A DNA stretch of 64,000 nt from Capniomyces stellatus. Taxonomy: Eukaryota > Kickxellomycota > Harpellomycetes > Harpellales > Legeriomycetaceae. Of the stretch, positions 48,001 through 61,805 are shown one piece after another. The notes under the pieces are model-generated. The model did no database searches, was not told the DNA's origin, and saw only the letters and a list, made by a program, of their open reading frames with translations. The position numbers and the translations under genes were made by a program. The stretch covers positions 351,647 to 415,646 of the forward strand of contig LUVW01000009.1 of assembly GCA_001661515.1 (NCBI GenBank), given 5' to 3'. Each line of letters starts with the position of its first letter. Position 1 is the stretch's first letter.

Positions 48001-51000
48001 GGGTTAATCGTTCCCTCGAACTCCACCCTGCTGGAATCGTCACTTTCGCCAAACTGCGCCCCAAGAATCGAAACAACCGACTTTTGAACCTCCAAAACAC
48101 TGCCTCTCATGTTTAAAAACGGTTCCAGCTTGTCAAGAACCTTGCTAGGCAGCGCGTGTTGGTTCCCTGATATCTTGATGCTCTGAAGCCTTCTTCTAAT
48201 CACGCCAGGCTTGTCCACACCTACACTGCTCAAATGCAGGCAAATCGCACGTAGCTGTAAAGGCGAAACAAATACCGAGTCTGCATCGCTAATATTCCTG
48301 TGTGTACTTGTACTCGCACTAGAATTGATGCTGCTTTTGTTTACGCCTTGTAGAACCGGCGTGTGTGCTGCGCTGCTAAAAGTAGACGCGTTGGCGTGTT
48401 TGTCGTGGATTGTAGGTATCATGTATATCCCAGCATACTTCAGAATTGCATCCAGAATATCAACGTGGTTCATAATAACCGTTTTTTTTGCCCCTTCAAA
48501 CGCCGGCAGTCCGTCAAGCAAATCAGCAATCGCCCTCAGCAACTCGCCGCTGGCCACAGCATGTACGTGATCGTTAGTCACCATATCCAGGCACACAGAG
48601 TTGCTTACCTTGGGCTGCCCTCCGTTCAAATTCTCCCTGTATACCCGGTCAAAAGTGTACCTTTTGAGTTCCGTGACCTTGTTCCTAACGACATATCGCG
48701 CAAACGGAACCGTCAGATCGTACGGCAGCTGCACAGAGTTCCCCTGCTTGTCTATAAAGCAGGCCGGCTGCATTATGCCCTCATACATATCAAACTTGGG
48801 TGTCATTGTAGGCGTAACAAGCTCAATCGCGCCATGGTGTCGAAACACACGCACCATACTGTCGCGGATCTTGTGCAGAAACACCGCATCTAGCCTGTCT
48901 GTGTGAGATGTTGACTTGTAATCAAACATTGCATCTGTTTGGATGTTTGTCTGGCGCTGAAACAGCATATCCATCATCGAGTCAAAGTACTTGTGTGCCG
49001 GATTCGATATCGCCCTAACCATATCCTCAATGTCTTCGTCCTCAATCTTGCTGGGCAGCAGCTCACTCTCTGATAGCTCAACGCTTGACGGCCGCTCTCG
49101 AACATTGTGAGTCAACAGCTGCTTTATTATCTTGAGCTGGTTCCCCATGTGGCTGGGAAACGAGCTAGGAACATCTATTTCTGGCTTCCTCAGCCCAAGA
49201 ATCACCATCGCTCGCTCCATTCCTGTTCTCAACGGATGACACATTTCAAAAAATATTATCCCCAGCGAGTACATATCCACCTTGTTGTTGTACCGCCCAC
49301 TCTTTGACCCCCGCTGGTTCAGCACCTCAGGCGCAACATACGTCAGTGTACCTACATCTGTTGTCAGCGTGTAGTCCACGCTTTTGTCAAAGTACGACAT
49401 GCTTCCTGCCAGCCCTGTTCCCGACCCTGCTCCCGACCCCATTCCTGCCCCCGTTCCAGCACTATTGACACTGCTATTCAGCCCATGCGTGCCCAGCCCT
49501 GAAGTCACTTGCCCACTCCCATGCCTTTGGCTACCGTCTATCAACGCGTAGCTTGACGTTGCCAATCCAAAATCCCCAATCTTCACATCCCCATTAGCAT
49601 CTAAAAACACATTCACTGGCTTCAAATCTCTATGGATCATCCCGCAATTGTGAATGTGCTTCAGCCCCTCCAGCATCTGCCTAAACAGTCTCCATCCCGT
49701 CTTCATGTCAATTCCTTCGCTAATCAGATCGCTCAGTGTCTTGTTTTCACAATACTCCATCTGAATGTACAGCAACTTGTCGTGTGTCTGCATCGGTCTC
49801 TCCTTCCTTCTAGGCTGCGTCTTTGTTTTTGGTATTTCTCCCCTATTTTTCTCTTTCTTTTCCATTCTATTTGCCACCTCCTCTGATCCATTCCAGACCG
49901 TACTCGATCCAATATCATGCATTCTCCCCTTCCTTTTATCCACCTTATCAGTAAACTCACTAACAATCACACCACCTGGCGTCTTTGCCTCCGTATCGAT
50001 TATTCCAATAGAAGTCACCACTTGCTGAGTCCTGTCCACTCTTTTGTCCAAAACAACTCTTTCATTAAATTTAGAATCTGACTTTGAATCCAAGTTGAAG
50101 TTCAAGCTCAAATTTGAGACAGAATCCAAATTTGAGTTTGAAATCGAGTTCAGGTTTGAATCCGTGTTTGAAATCGAATTTGAATTTGATCCAGACTCTG
50201 AAACTGTTTTCAAAATCAAGTTATTGGTTCTTGCTGCTGATGTACCGTATTGCAGGTTGGTTGTTATAGCTTTTTTGCCCTTGCTGCTACTATTCGACTT
50301 GTTTCCAAACCGCAACTCTAACAAGTTTCCTTTCTCAAAATCATCATCCGAGTCTATACAATCATTATTCAATTCTGATTCTGACTCTGATTCTGATTCT
50401 GACTCTGACTCTAAATTTGACTCTGATTCTAAATCCGAGTTGATGTTAGAATCTACACCAAAATGAATACCATCACTGGAGAACCCACTTGCGCTATTAT
50501 CCTTGAGCTTTATAACACCATTCTTATCACTCGTTTCCCTACTCAACTCTCCACTAACTCTACCATCACTACCACCACTGTCACTACCACTACCACTACC
50601 ACTACTGATACCATCACTATCACTGTCACTATCACTATCACTATCACCGTCACTACCACTACCACCGCTATCACTACTGCCTTCAAATTCATTCAAACTC
50701 ACTGGCGCCTTCTCCACCCATGTGTTAAAATATCTAACCACATTCGGATGGTGTAGCCTGCTAAGATTCACTACCTCCTGTATAATCTTATTTTGTCCCT
50801 TTTGGTCTCTCGAGTCCAGTCCTACTTTCTTTATTGCATACAGTCTCCCGTCAATCTTGTTTCTTGCCTTAACCACCGACCCAAACCCACCCTTCCCTAC
50901 AAACGCTATCTCGTCAAAATCATTGGCATAGCGTGACAGGTGCAGCGATGCTGTTACCGAACTCGCCATTCCTCTGTTTGATATAGTAAATGTTTTCGAC

Positions 51001-53809
51001 CTTTCAAATCTCGTGTCTCTGGTCCTTGCTGTCTTGAAATCCTGTGCCTGCTGTTCTCTCCATCTCTCCTTTGCATTACTTGGCACCGTTATGTTGCTTT
51101 TCATCAAACTCGGCGCACCTCCAGCCTCGTTTTCCCCCACCAACCCCAACCTCTTCAAGTCGATCTGCCTATCAAACACATTTGCTCTCCCACTAACCCC
51201 TTTGTCGGCCTCTGGTTTAACTGCAGAATCTAAAGCCGTTCTAAGCAAACACGCTTCCCCTCTACCACGTATGTCCACAATCCTATTCTCAGCTCCGCAC
51301 TTTTCTGAAGTCGTGAAAAAGTCGTCCTCAACGAGTTCTCTGGCTGTAGGCCTCTGCTTCACTCCAAAACACAGCATCCTCCTCACCAACATTCCAAAGT
51401 GCGCATACCCTGTCGCCCCCTTGCTCTCTTGCACTTCTCTGCCGTAATCCCTCGTAAACTCGCCCAGAATCTGGTTGATCTTTTCGCTTTCAAACTCTCC
51501 CCCCATCCTCACCCCTTCCAACACCTCAACTCCCACAGCCATCTGCAACAGGACCAACCCCAAACAGTAAATATCGTTTTGCCACTTATTCAGGTGGTCT
51601 GGTCGGTTTACTACCTCTGGCGCCACTCGCACCCTCATAGCCACATTTTCCCCCCATTGCGTATTCAGTTTTGCCATCCGATGAAGCCCAATAAACGACT
51701 CTTGGTATCCCGCGTTTACTAGCGCTGCCTTGGGAATCAAAGAGTCACTGCTATCCTTAAGCACCACATTCTCCAGCAGTATTGCCCTGTGTGTCAGATT
51801 GCTTTTGTGGAGCTCTGCCAGCCCCTTCAAAAGATCACAACTATACTCTCTTAGTCTCTCCAAACTCATTGTTCCGCACGCATAAAGTGCATCTTTTAAA
51901 CACACCACCTCTGGCAGGTGCTGTGCCTCTGTTATCACGTATAGCTTCCATCCTTTGTTATTCGAGTATTTTCTTGGGTCAATGTTGATCATCGATTCAT
52001 CCATTTGTGCCCCTTGGTTTCCATACACCTTCCCTCCAACTCCACAGCCTCTCCCAGACCTACCATATTCATCATTCTCACCACCTTCCATGTCTCCTTC
52101 CTCCTCCACCACCACATCCTCCTCTCCCCTACTGCTTCTACTTTCTTCTGTTGCTGTGTCTAATATAGTATCTATTATCGGCATTTTCTGCTCCGCTATC
52201 GACGAAAGCGGCTCTAAAACGCATCCATATACTTTTATCAAGTTCTCGCTGTTTAGCCTCTCCTGCTTGCGAATTTCCACCAACACCCGCGCCAGCTGCC
52301 TCGCCCCCGCATCTGTTTCATAATGGCTCCCATCAATCGTGAACTCCTGAACAGTGAATTTGTCCACGTTCAGACTGCTTGAAAAACTTGAACTTGGAAT
52401 CAAGCTCGATATCCACATTTTACATAATTTTCCTATTCCATTAAATTCCAATTTCAAGTTTAATTTAAGTCCAATTTCAATTTCAGTTTGCTTTTCACTG
52501 CTATCCCATAGGTATTACTATTCCATAATTACTTTAATCGAATATTTAACCTGGTCGAGTATTTACCTTTTGGTACTATATCCTCTAGCAAAACCTCGTG
52601 AACCTTTCTTTCCTATGAATTAATGTAATATTTATTTATTTGTTTGTTTATTTATTCCCTCTAATTTTATTGCTAACTCCTTGTTGATGACATTATACTA
52701 CTTCTCAAGTCCGAAATCTCGATAACTCAAAACTAACCTGGCTTCCTTGACTCATCCTAATTGGTCGATCCATCTTCAGAACCAGTATCTCATTCGCCCA
52801 CTTTCCTGCGACCTTCCTCACTTTTTTCGATATCTCTTTGATCTGCTTTCTCATAGCCTCGTCCCTCAGCATCGCCTCCTGTTTCTTATTCAACTCAAGC
52901 TGAATCTTTTCTCGCAGCAAACTTCTATCCTCCTGCTCAATATACTTTTCCTGCCCCCATCCCTTTTCGTGTTTACTCTCGCTTTGCACCAAATCTATCT
53001 CCTGCACATACCCTCCATTGTCTACCTGTATCCCCTGTGCCTTCAACAACGCCAGCCTTCGCTCCTCATCAAGCACCCTACTTTCCTTCTGGCGCTGCAA
53101 CATCGCCTCATAAAACGATTCTGCCTCCAACTCCTTTGCCACATTGTTGTTCGTTATATACTCTTGCAGCCAGCTCACTATATCAAATACCATTTCTGTT
53201 CCCAGACTTTTTGGCACTAACTCCTCATTCACATGTTTTAACGCGCATTGTACTTGCTCACTTGAAACTCCGCTAATATCCTTGACCGTTAATGTCGGCT
53301 TACTTTTTGGATAATAACTTCCAAATCTACGTTTAATTTACAACAACAAAGTATCAAATATCGCTTTTATCATTTCAAATCGCTCTTGCGCCAGTGTAAT
53401 TTATTTTATTTTTTTACTCCTTTAGCGCTATATTGTTTTTCTTCCTTTTTTTATTTCCCTCTATCCATTCACTCGACTTACTTTACATGCAGCTTCAGCT
53501 TCACTTTGTCGCTCATGTTCTGGTAATTCGCTCTCACTGTTATTATGAATTCTGGAACATTACTCTTTACTTTCCAAGCTGTATCCTCTTGATATTCGAT
53601 AAAATCGTTCTACTCGAGTAGTTTGAATTAATTTTAATTTTAAAAACACATTTTGCTGCTTTTTAAATGCTAGCTTCGTTGTTAAGTATATTCTGTCTGT
53701 ATAATTCTCCTTTTATTGTTTGCCAAATTCTTACCATGAAGATTGCCTTTAAGGCTTCTATCTCGTTCAATTGGATTTCCTCCAACTCTTTTCTCTTTTC
53801 GTCAAGCAT
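45027..53809 (-). CDS. GCN2: GCN2 eIF2-alpha kinase, unusually long
   Basis: Gcn2 senses uncharged tRNA and phosphorylates eIF2-alpha in general amino-acid control. Exons, right to left: 53735-53809, 53482-53585, 52738-53326, 52567-52612, 45027-52432. Their 8220 nt give 2739 residues; family members usually have 1500-1700. The order is complete: an RWD domain for Gcn1 binding (residues 1-125, [13 protein letters not shown]), a charged linker, a degenerate pseudokinase (about 330-650), a kinase domain from about 770 ([47 protein letters not shown]), then a HisRS-like domain from about 1450 ([29 protein letters not shown]). The kinase insert is about 320 residues of Ser/Asp/Asn-rich sequence. 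The C-terminal third carries His-, Gln/Asn- and Gly-rich inserts and ends in NRNKKKK, matching the basic ribosome-binding tail. Confidence 0.95.
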
Positions 53810-56514
53810 TTCTTTTCGCTTTACATCTATACCTAAACTTGAATTTTATTAAATGTATTAGAGAACTCCGACTTGAATTCTTGGCTGCGCCAAATTCTCC
53901 TTCATTTACTTGCTTTGGAAACTATGTCTTTAAACTCGTGTCACTAATCTAATTCGACTTTGTCTAATTTATAACGCACCACAGCTTAAATCTAAAAAGC
54001 AAAGCCTGCTCTTTTCCAGCCACGCTTTACATTTAGCATTAAAGTATTATCATCATCCAATTTCTCACCAATTTTGCTTCGTCTTTTTCACAATTTACGC
54101 TTATGGCTAAAATAAAGCCATCCAATCAAACATCACGGAATCACCACCTGAGCGAATAAAGTAACTACATTTAAAGGCTAAAGGCAATTGAAATTACAGT
54201 ACTGAAATTTACTACTTTTTCTCAACTGGTAAATAGTTTCCACACTCCGTAAATCAAAACTGGCATGGATGGTTTTAGCCGCCTACAGAATATCGACAAA
54301 TAACAGTCTGAAGCAAATAATCGGTATGAATGAGGACAGTATAATGAAAAACCAGCACAACAACAATTCCATCAATTATCAGCATTTATTGAGAAATAGA
54401 ATAGCATTTCTTCTCTTTTAACCCGATTAAAATAAAAGGGATTAATAGAAATAATATCAAAAAAAAAAATATCAAGCAAACTAGCTTTCACACACCAAGT
54501 TTTGTTTTAAGTATGCATCAGCCCGCTACAGCATCTAACATGTCGGCGTATATCGGTTCACCGGCTGAGAGATAGCTAATTCTTGTTGAACATCATTATT
54601 AGAATATAACGAATATTTGGAATATATGTGAACCATTTGTGGACTTGGTAGAACATGGCTGTTTTCTACAAGTCGCTGATAGTTGACATGGCTTGGGTTT
54701 TAACTATACAAACCCTATGTACTGGTGGAAAAGGATTTTTTAAAAGTTTTGATTGATTTGATGTTGATCAAAGTGAGAATAAAAAAACGAAAGATAAAAA
54801 ATGAAAGCGAATTTCTTTCTGAATGAAGATGAAGCATATTTAGCATTGTTTCGAGACTTTATCATTCCAGCAATCATTCGCTTTTAATATGTATAAACAA
54901 TGCCCGACTACTGACAGTTAAATACCTGTTTAGCACTATACTTGTGTTTGGCAGTACTCACAAGATAATTTAGAAACCAGTTTATATTGCTATTGGCTCT
55001 CTTGGCCGCAATATATAAAAAAAAACTTTCAGAAAATGTATCAACAGATTTGTTGGGTAGTGGGATGATTAAATGGCAATAAAGTTTGGCACCATGCTTA
55101 CTGCCAAATGTACATTGTTTCCCAAAGCCAAACTTAGGCTTTTAAATATTCAAAGCTCAGAGAACCAAACTGGCTGATTATTCTGTGAATATAGCCAAAA
55201 TGAAGGAATGCAGCCCAGGTGAATTATAAATAAAAGTATGTTGACATTAAAAGAGCATCAACTCGATAAACTAGAAACAAGCAGAGCAAAGCAGATCAGA
55301 GTACGAGAAATGTAAAGTATGACAACTATAAAGGAATAAAAAGAAAATGAAGAAAATGAGCTATTATGAGCTGGTGAAATAAAAGCGAAAAAAAAATAAT
55401 AAAAGTGGTAATGGTTCGTAAGCTAAGCCAACACAGGCAGGCAGGCAGGCAGGCGTGAAAATCAGCACTAGTAAGAAAGATTTGATTAATTACTATGTCA
55501 AGACAATCAGGCGACTTTGAGTAGTTTGTAGGCCGGGCTAAATAGCAAAAAGTCAAATTCAGTAGAGCAGTATGTGGTATGTTCTTGGAATGGAACAGGG
55601 ATAATCGAGTGTGAAAAGAAACAGAATAAGTAGGGAATAAATCAGACAAGATTGAGACAATGAGATTAAGAGGTGATTGGATTTGCTAGAGATGGATTTT
55701 CATGCTGAAAACAAACAGATTGGGCGAGTCAGCCAGGATATATATTTAATACTATATTGGTGATGGGCGGATTATACGAGGTAAGCTTGGCTGGAAGTAG
55801 ATAGAAAAGGGTAGGATGGATATTTAGAATCGATTTAGTATAGCCAAAGGAGAGAAAGTAAAGTGGGCGTTTTTTACTCGTGGGTTTAAATAATAGGTTT
55901 GGATATGGTGATTGAATTTGAATTTCCAACTTTTTTTTTTTTTTTCGACTTTTGCTATGGTTTTGCTTTGACTTTGCTTTGACTTTACTATTAACTTTGA
56001 CTTTGCTATTTGTTTTTGTTTTGCGCGAGGAAAGTAAAAAAAATCAATATAAAAGGAAGCAAAGAAATAAACAAATAAATAAGAAAAAGGTGTTGAAGCG
56101 AAAATCATCGAGCAAATAATATAAATTGCCGAATAAAACTTTGTACAAGTAACAGAATACTTTTGTTAGGCACAGAGTGGCGAGGTAGCAATATTCTGAA
56201 AATAGCAAAAAACGAGTAAAAAGGTAAATATCAAAAAAAATAAAATAGAGATAAAAAAAAAGAAAGAAAGCGAAAGAGCATTATTGAAGAGTCCGCTTTT
56301 TTCTTCTTCTAAATCTATTAGCTCTGAACACAGATTCAGTGCACAGTTCAGCAACTTCTTTATATTAACTAGTGTTTCAAACAAACAATAAAAAAAACAA
56401 ACGGCATATATAGGAGGGAGAAAGACCAAAGCGAACTGAGAAAAACAGAAAGCAAGGGCTTCAAGAAATAGCAAAAGCATAAATCAGGTGGGGGGGAAAA
56501 AAACAAAGCCAAAA
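53810..56514. other. Long divergent intergenic region
   Basis: Between the divergent starts of GCN2 (minus) and PMT4 (plus). It carries a CAGG tetranucleotide repeat at 55434-55454 and a region of alternating TTTGACTTTGCT-type units near 55948-56015. Minus-strand open frames at 55326-55649 and 55729-56108 are hydrophobic, AT-driven and unconvincing. Both promoters should be here. Confidence 0.6.
55434..55454. repeat. CAGG microsatellite
   Basis: Five consecutive CAGG units in intergenic DNA between GCN2 and PMT4. Confidence 0.9.
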
Positions 56515-59442
56515 ATGACATCGGATAAAGTAAGGTATCGGAAGCAGCAGAATGCATATGGAAACGCGGTTTCGGATTATCCAAGCCCAAACGCAAGTCC
56601 TTCTATGCAGAGTTCGTATCGACCTGACAATCTTAGCTATCTGGGCGAAAAAAGCGACAATGTTGGACAAAATTACTCTTCAGACAGCGATAAAGAGGAT
56701 CTTTTTGGAAAAGGACATGGCTTACCAAGGGGGAGAAGCGAGCTGGACAGTACAAGGAGAAGAAACTTTACAAAGAAGAATTGGGTTACGATTATAGTAT
56801 TGACGCTTGTGGCGTCGTATTTCAGATTGTGGAAGCTTGGATCACCAGACAAGATAGTGTAAGTTGGTTAGTTGGGGGATTATGGCTATTTGAGGGTTAT
56901 TTGAGGGTTAGGGCCATTAAAGTGAAGAAAGTAAAGCAAATAATATAAATGTTGAATGTAATATTTACATAGGTTTGATGAGGTGCACTTTGGAAAGCAT
57001 TCAGGAATGTATATCAACCAGACGTTTTTTTTAGATGTACACCCACCGTTGGCAAAAATGATGTTTGCGGCTACGGGGAGGCTTGCGGGATATAATGGGG
57101 TGTTTGATTTCAAGGAGATCGGGCTTGGTTATGAGTCGTCAGGGGTGCCTTATGTGACTATGCGACTGCTGCCAGCGTTGATGGGGTTGCTAATGATTCC
57201 GATAACGTATATTACGGTGGCAGCGTTTGGGGGAAGTGACGAGGGGTGTTTGTTGGGGGCGTTTTTGGTGGCGATTGAAAACTCGTTTTTGACGATTTCT
57301 AGGTTTATATTGCTGGACTCGGTGCTGTTGTTTTACACGTCGTTGACGGCAATGTTCTGGGGGTTGTTTTTGCGGGAGGACAAGAGGCAGTTTAAGAAGC
57401 GATGGTGGCTGTACTTGGTGTTGACAGGGGTAAACATGGGAAATGCACTGAGCAGCAAGTGGGTGGGGTTGTTTCTGGTGGGGACGATTGGGGTGTGGAC
57501 GTTGAAGGATCTGTGGTACAAGATAGTAGACTATAGAAAGCCAATGAGCGAGTTCAACAAGCACTTTATGGCAAGAGTGGTGGGGCTGGTGGTGGTTCCG
57601 GTGACAGTGTACCTGTTCTGGTTCTATGTGCACTTTGCGGTGCTTAGCAAGTCGGGAAAAGGAGACTCGTTTATGAGCCCAGAGTTCCAGGCGACGCTGG
57701 AGGGAAATACGCAGGAATCGACGTTTCAAGACGTGTTTTACGGATCAAAGCTGAGATTCAGACACGTTGCAACAAACGCGGGATACCTGCACTCGCACTC
57801 GTCAAAGTACGAGACGGGATCCAAGCAGCAGCAGATCACGTTGTATGGGTTCAAAGACGGAAACAATGTATGGGTTGTGGAGCGGACGGCCGACGCGCAA
57901 AAAAAGTTCAACGAGCTGGCTGAAAAACCAGACCTCGTTCCAGTCAAAGACGGAGATGTAATTAGGCTGAGACATTTGTCGACAAAGAGACACCTGCACT
58001 CACACGACGTCCGCGCAGCAGTGACCAACAAGGACTACCACAACGAGGTATCGGGGTACGGAGACGAGTCGTTTGACGGAGACTCAAACGACAACTGGAT
58101 TGTAAAAATCGAAAGCGGACAGCCTGCAGTCAAGGGCTCGGACAAACAGCTCATGGCTATCCACACCAAGTTCAGACTGGTCCACCAAGGCCAGCGTTGC
58201 GCGCTGTACTCGAACAGAGTCAAGCTGCCCAAATGGGCCTTTGAGCAGGTCGAAGTCACGTGCATGAAGAACGCCAAGTTCCCAAAGACACTGTGGCGAG
58301 TGGAGTCCAATGTGCACGACAAACTCGCGCCAACCGCACCAACTGCCCAGTACATCAAGCCCGGATTTCTGGGCAAAGTCATCGAGTCGCACCAGGTCAT
58401 GTTCAGGGTAAACAACGGGCTCACCAAGTCGCACTACTACGATTCTAGACCCGAGTCGTGGCCTTGGTTGCGCAGGGGAATCGGGTACTGGTCCGAGGGC
58501 TCAAGGTACATTTACTTGATCGGGAACCCAGTCAACTGGATCCTCTCCCTGGCCTCCATCATTTTGTTTGTTTCTTTCCAGCTTGCCTTGGCCCTGCGAG
58601 ACAAGCGGGGGTACAAGGACCAGCTGGCCGGAATGCGAAATATTTATTTTAACTCCACCGGCTTCTTTGTTGTGGGCTGGTCGCTCCATTACTTCCCCTT
58701 CTTCATCATGAAGAGACAGCTGTTTTTGCACCACTACTTGCCCGCCCTCTGGTTTGCCATCATTGCCTTTGTGTTTACCGTCGATGTTTCTACTCGAAGG
58801 CTGTCTATTGGCTCCCGTCAAGTCGTCTACTTGATCCTGATTCTGCTCTCCCTCAACGCCTACTACAAGCTCAGTCCACTCGCTTACGGAACTCCCTGGT
58901 CCGAGGCTGCCTGCAACCGCTCCAAGTACTTTGGCTCATGGGACTACTCCTGCGAGCGCTACAGGGACATGGAGGCTGAGAAGAAAAAGATCCAGGCATC
59001 TCTTGACGCCCTAAATGCCGCCAGAGAAAAGGCAGGCAAACCCGATGAAAAACTCAAAATCGATGCCGAGGTTGCAAAGATCTCCCTCGTCCAGTCAATC
59101 GCCCAGCAAGCAAACTCCGTCATCAACAACGCAAATGACGTCAAGCCTATTGATAACCTCGACGAGGAACTTCGTCTGAATCAGCCTGTACCCAAACTAA
59201 ACGACCAAGACAAAATCAAACTCGAAAGCGATAGACTCAAGTTCTTGAACGAGTACAAGGATTCTGACGGTAAAGTCAAGGTCGGAGCCCAGTCTACTGA
59301 CACCACTGCCCCTGTCTCTGCTTCTGCTTCTGCTACTGAATCCGCTGCTGTTCCTGCTGCTGAGTCCGTTGTTGTTCCTGCTGCTGAATCTGTTGTTGTT
59401 CCTGTTGTTGAATCTGTTGTTGTCATTGCTGCTAACCCTTAA
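56515..59442 (+). CDS. PMT4: Canonical PMT4-type protein O-mannosyltransferase
   Basis: Transfers mannose from dolichol-phosphate mannose to Ser/Thr in the ER; Pmt4 is the fungal counterpart of POMT1 and acts as a homodimer in yeast. Two exons, 56515-56858 and 56973-59442, encode 937 residues. The ATG at 56515 is the first in frame. All signatures are intact: VFDEVHFGKHSG (115-126), FFLDVHPPLAKMM, SRFILLDSVL, SSKWVGLF, MIR repeats (LRHLSTKRHLHSHD), YLIGNPVNWI and LFLHHYLPALW. PYVTMRLLPA, LAKMM and the C-terminal YGTPWSEAACNRSKYFGSWD favour PMT4 over PMT1 or PMT2. After the last membrane span there is an extra lumenal or cytosolic tail of about 160 residues with a Lys/Glu-rich helix and VVVPAAES-type repeats. 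Codons are visibly richer in C and G than in neighbouring genes. Confidence 0.96.
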
Positions 59443-59821
59443 CTTGTAGCTACTTTTATTTTTATATTTATTTACTTTTTTTTACTTTACAGGTTTAAAA
59501 TTTCTTGCCTTTTTTTTTTACCATTACTATTACTATTATTTGAAATTCAAAAGATAATTTACACTATGATTTTAAACCCTCAATTAAACTGATTTGTAAT
59601 TTTGTAAATTAGAAAACTCACAACCAACAAAAAATTTATAATTTCATTTTAAATCCAACCCAAAAGCTACATTGTCCCTCTTGATTCCACTTATTTCTCA
59701 CAAATATTGCCTTTTATGTTTTTATAAAGCTACATTTATATTTACTAGTTTCCCTTGCTTGAACAAGCTGATCAGAATTTAATAATTCCAAACAGTAGAC
59801 AAATTAATCAAATAAAAGGAA
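59443..59821. other. Intergenic region between PMT4 and MDM12
   Basis: 379 AT-rich bases, same strand on both sides. It should hold the PMT4 3' end and MDM12 promoter. No gene seen. Confidence 0.65.
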
Positions 59822-61805
59822 ATGTCTTTTAAAATCAACTGGGACAAACTCGATGACAAAATCTCGGCTCAGCTAATCGGCAAATTAAACTCGTACTTTG
59901 ACAAGATAAATGCAAAGCCCTCTGCAATCGGAAAAGTCAAGGTACTTGATATGCACTTTGGTGTTATTCCGCCTGAACTAGAATTGCTTGATCTAACCGA
60001 ACCCTTCCTAGAGTTCTACTTGCCAACTCAGGAGGATTTGAGCAATGCTGAGGATTTAGAACTAGAGTTAGAACTGGAAATGCAAATGCAATTGCAAATG
60101 CAAATGCAAATGCAGCTTGGCTTGGAAACCCCCAACTACTCGGCCCAACCCGACTCTCCAAACCAATTACTTGGCAGCCCACAGAACGAGTTTCAGTTGG
60201 ACCACCAAGACCACCAGCTCCCACAAACCCCCCTTAACTACACCTACAGCGCTGGCGCCATCTCCAGCTCTGATCCAACTTCAATCTACAAAACGCTCAA
60301 ACCCAACAACTTGCCCAACGATACTGACTTCTCCAACGCGCAGACCAACGACCCTGTCCTAACCCCCAACTTTCCAACTCTAAACTACTCATCCTCAAAT
60401 TCCAACTCCATTTCTCACTCAACCTCATACTCTAACGCCCAAAGCACCTTTTCAGGTAAAACTTAAAGTCCTCTCTCGATCCTTACATACCAATTGCTGC
60501 CGTTTTTAACATATCACCCCACCCTTTTTTTTTATCTTGTTTTTGATCAGTACTGCCTTGTTCTGTTCTGCATTTGCTAAAAGACCAAGTATTTTTCATA
60601 CACATGTAGGCCACAATCCCTTTTTCAACCAAACTGTTGGTATCGGTACTGGACTAGTCGGGTTTTCTAAAAGAGCACACTCCAACTCCAATCCCAACTC
60701 GGTTTCCTTCTCCTCAATAATGCAAAATAGTCTATCCGGCACCGCATACAGAAACCGGTTTCCTGTCAACAAAGAAACGTAAAAACTCAAATATATAAAT
60801 ATATGGACACACCATCCAATTTTCCCTTAAAAACCTCAATATATCTACCTAATCGTAAACGGAGTTACCAGTAACGTTTCTGCTTTTTTTATTTTATTTT
60901 TTGTCTTTAATTAGAACTAGCAACGAAATAATCCACAAGTACAACTCTAAAAACCAACAGTTCTTTGGCAATAACAACCCCCAAGTTGTTCACGATAACG
61001 GCTACCACCCCAGCAATATCAACACAAATTCGCAGCACAACCTAGCTTCATCCGATCCTTTTTTCCATAACAGAAACAATCGGGCTGGATCGCTAAGGGA
61101 AAAACACCAGATAGACCTGGACGTTAACACAAATACGAACCAGATCTACAACTCACCAAGAACTGCCGCCTCAGCACACGCTGCTTCAGCATACACTCAA
61201 ACTCAAACACAAAATAAATTTATTAAGCTCACTCAACCGCTACCCAGATCCGAAGACGACATGCAGCTATCGTTTAAGGTTGCTTACAACGGCGACTTAT
61301 CACTAACCCTTCAAGCTGAGCTTCAGCTCAACTACCCAGCCAGCTCGTTTATGGCCCTGCCCATCACTTGCCACGTAACCAACCTCAAATTCTCTGCCAT
61401 CGGAATCATCGCGTACCTGAAGGGAAGAGTCAATTTCAGCTTTCTGGAGCCTGAGAAGGGAAGGGCCAGTTTGCTTGACGACTTGAAGATCAGGTCGGAA
61501 ATCGGCGATGGCCACCAGCACGGTAACTATACTGCCCAACTTTAATAAAAACAGTACCATTTAGAATCAAAAAAAAGACGTGTTTGTAAATAAATTTTCT
61601 GTTGAATGCAATGTATTTTCATTTTTGATGCTATTTTTTATAAACCCAACTGCTAATCTCAACTAATATGTTTTTATTTATGTACACACGAATAGTTTTG
61701 AAAAACGTCGAAACTGTTGAGGCGTTTATTGTAGAGCAATTACGGAAAGCTCTAGACGAAAAGTTTGTATTCCCTAGCTACACTTCCATAGAATTCGACA
61801 CTTGA
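59822..61805 (+). CDS. MDM12: MDM12, ERMES complex subunit
   Basis: Mdm12 is the soluble SMP-domain subunit of ERMES, which bridges ER and mitochondria for lipid exchange. Exons: 59822-60455, 60610-60778, 60915-61522, 61696-61805. Their 1521 nt give 506 residues, against 271 in yeast; filamentous species are longer. The start MSFKINWDKLDDKISAQL and FGVIPPELELLDLTEPFLEF are Mdm12 signatures. A low-complexity insert (about 80-330) includes a Met/Gln run (EMQMQLQMQMQMQLG) and Asn/Ser-rich sequence. The second SMP half resumes with QLSFKVAYNGDLSLTLQAEL, VNFSFLEPEKG and DLKIRSEIGD, ending in EQLRKALDEKFVFPSY. Codon phases match at all three introns. Gem1, which regulates ERMES in yeast, is at the other end of the window; 57 kb apart, so I infer no linkage. 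Confidence 0.95.

Noticed and set aside
50044..50466. 140-codon plus-strand open frame rich in Glu, Phe, Lys and Ser
   Set aside because: It is antisense to the Asn/Ser/Asp repeats of the GCN2 kinase insert and lacks independent support.
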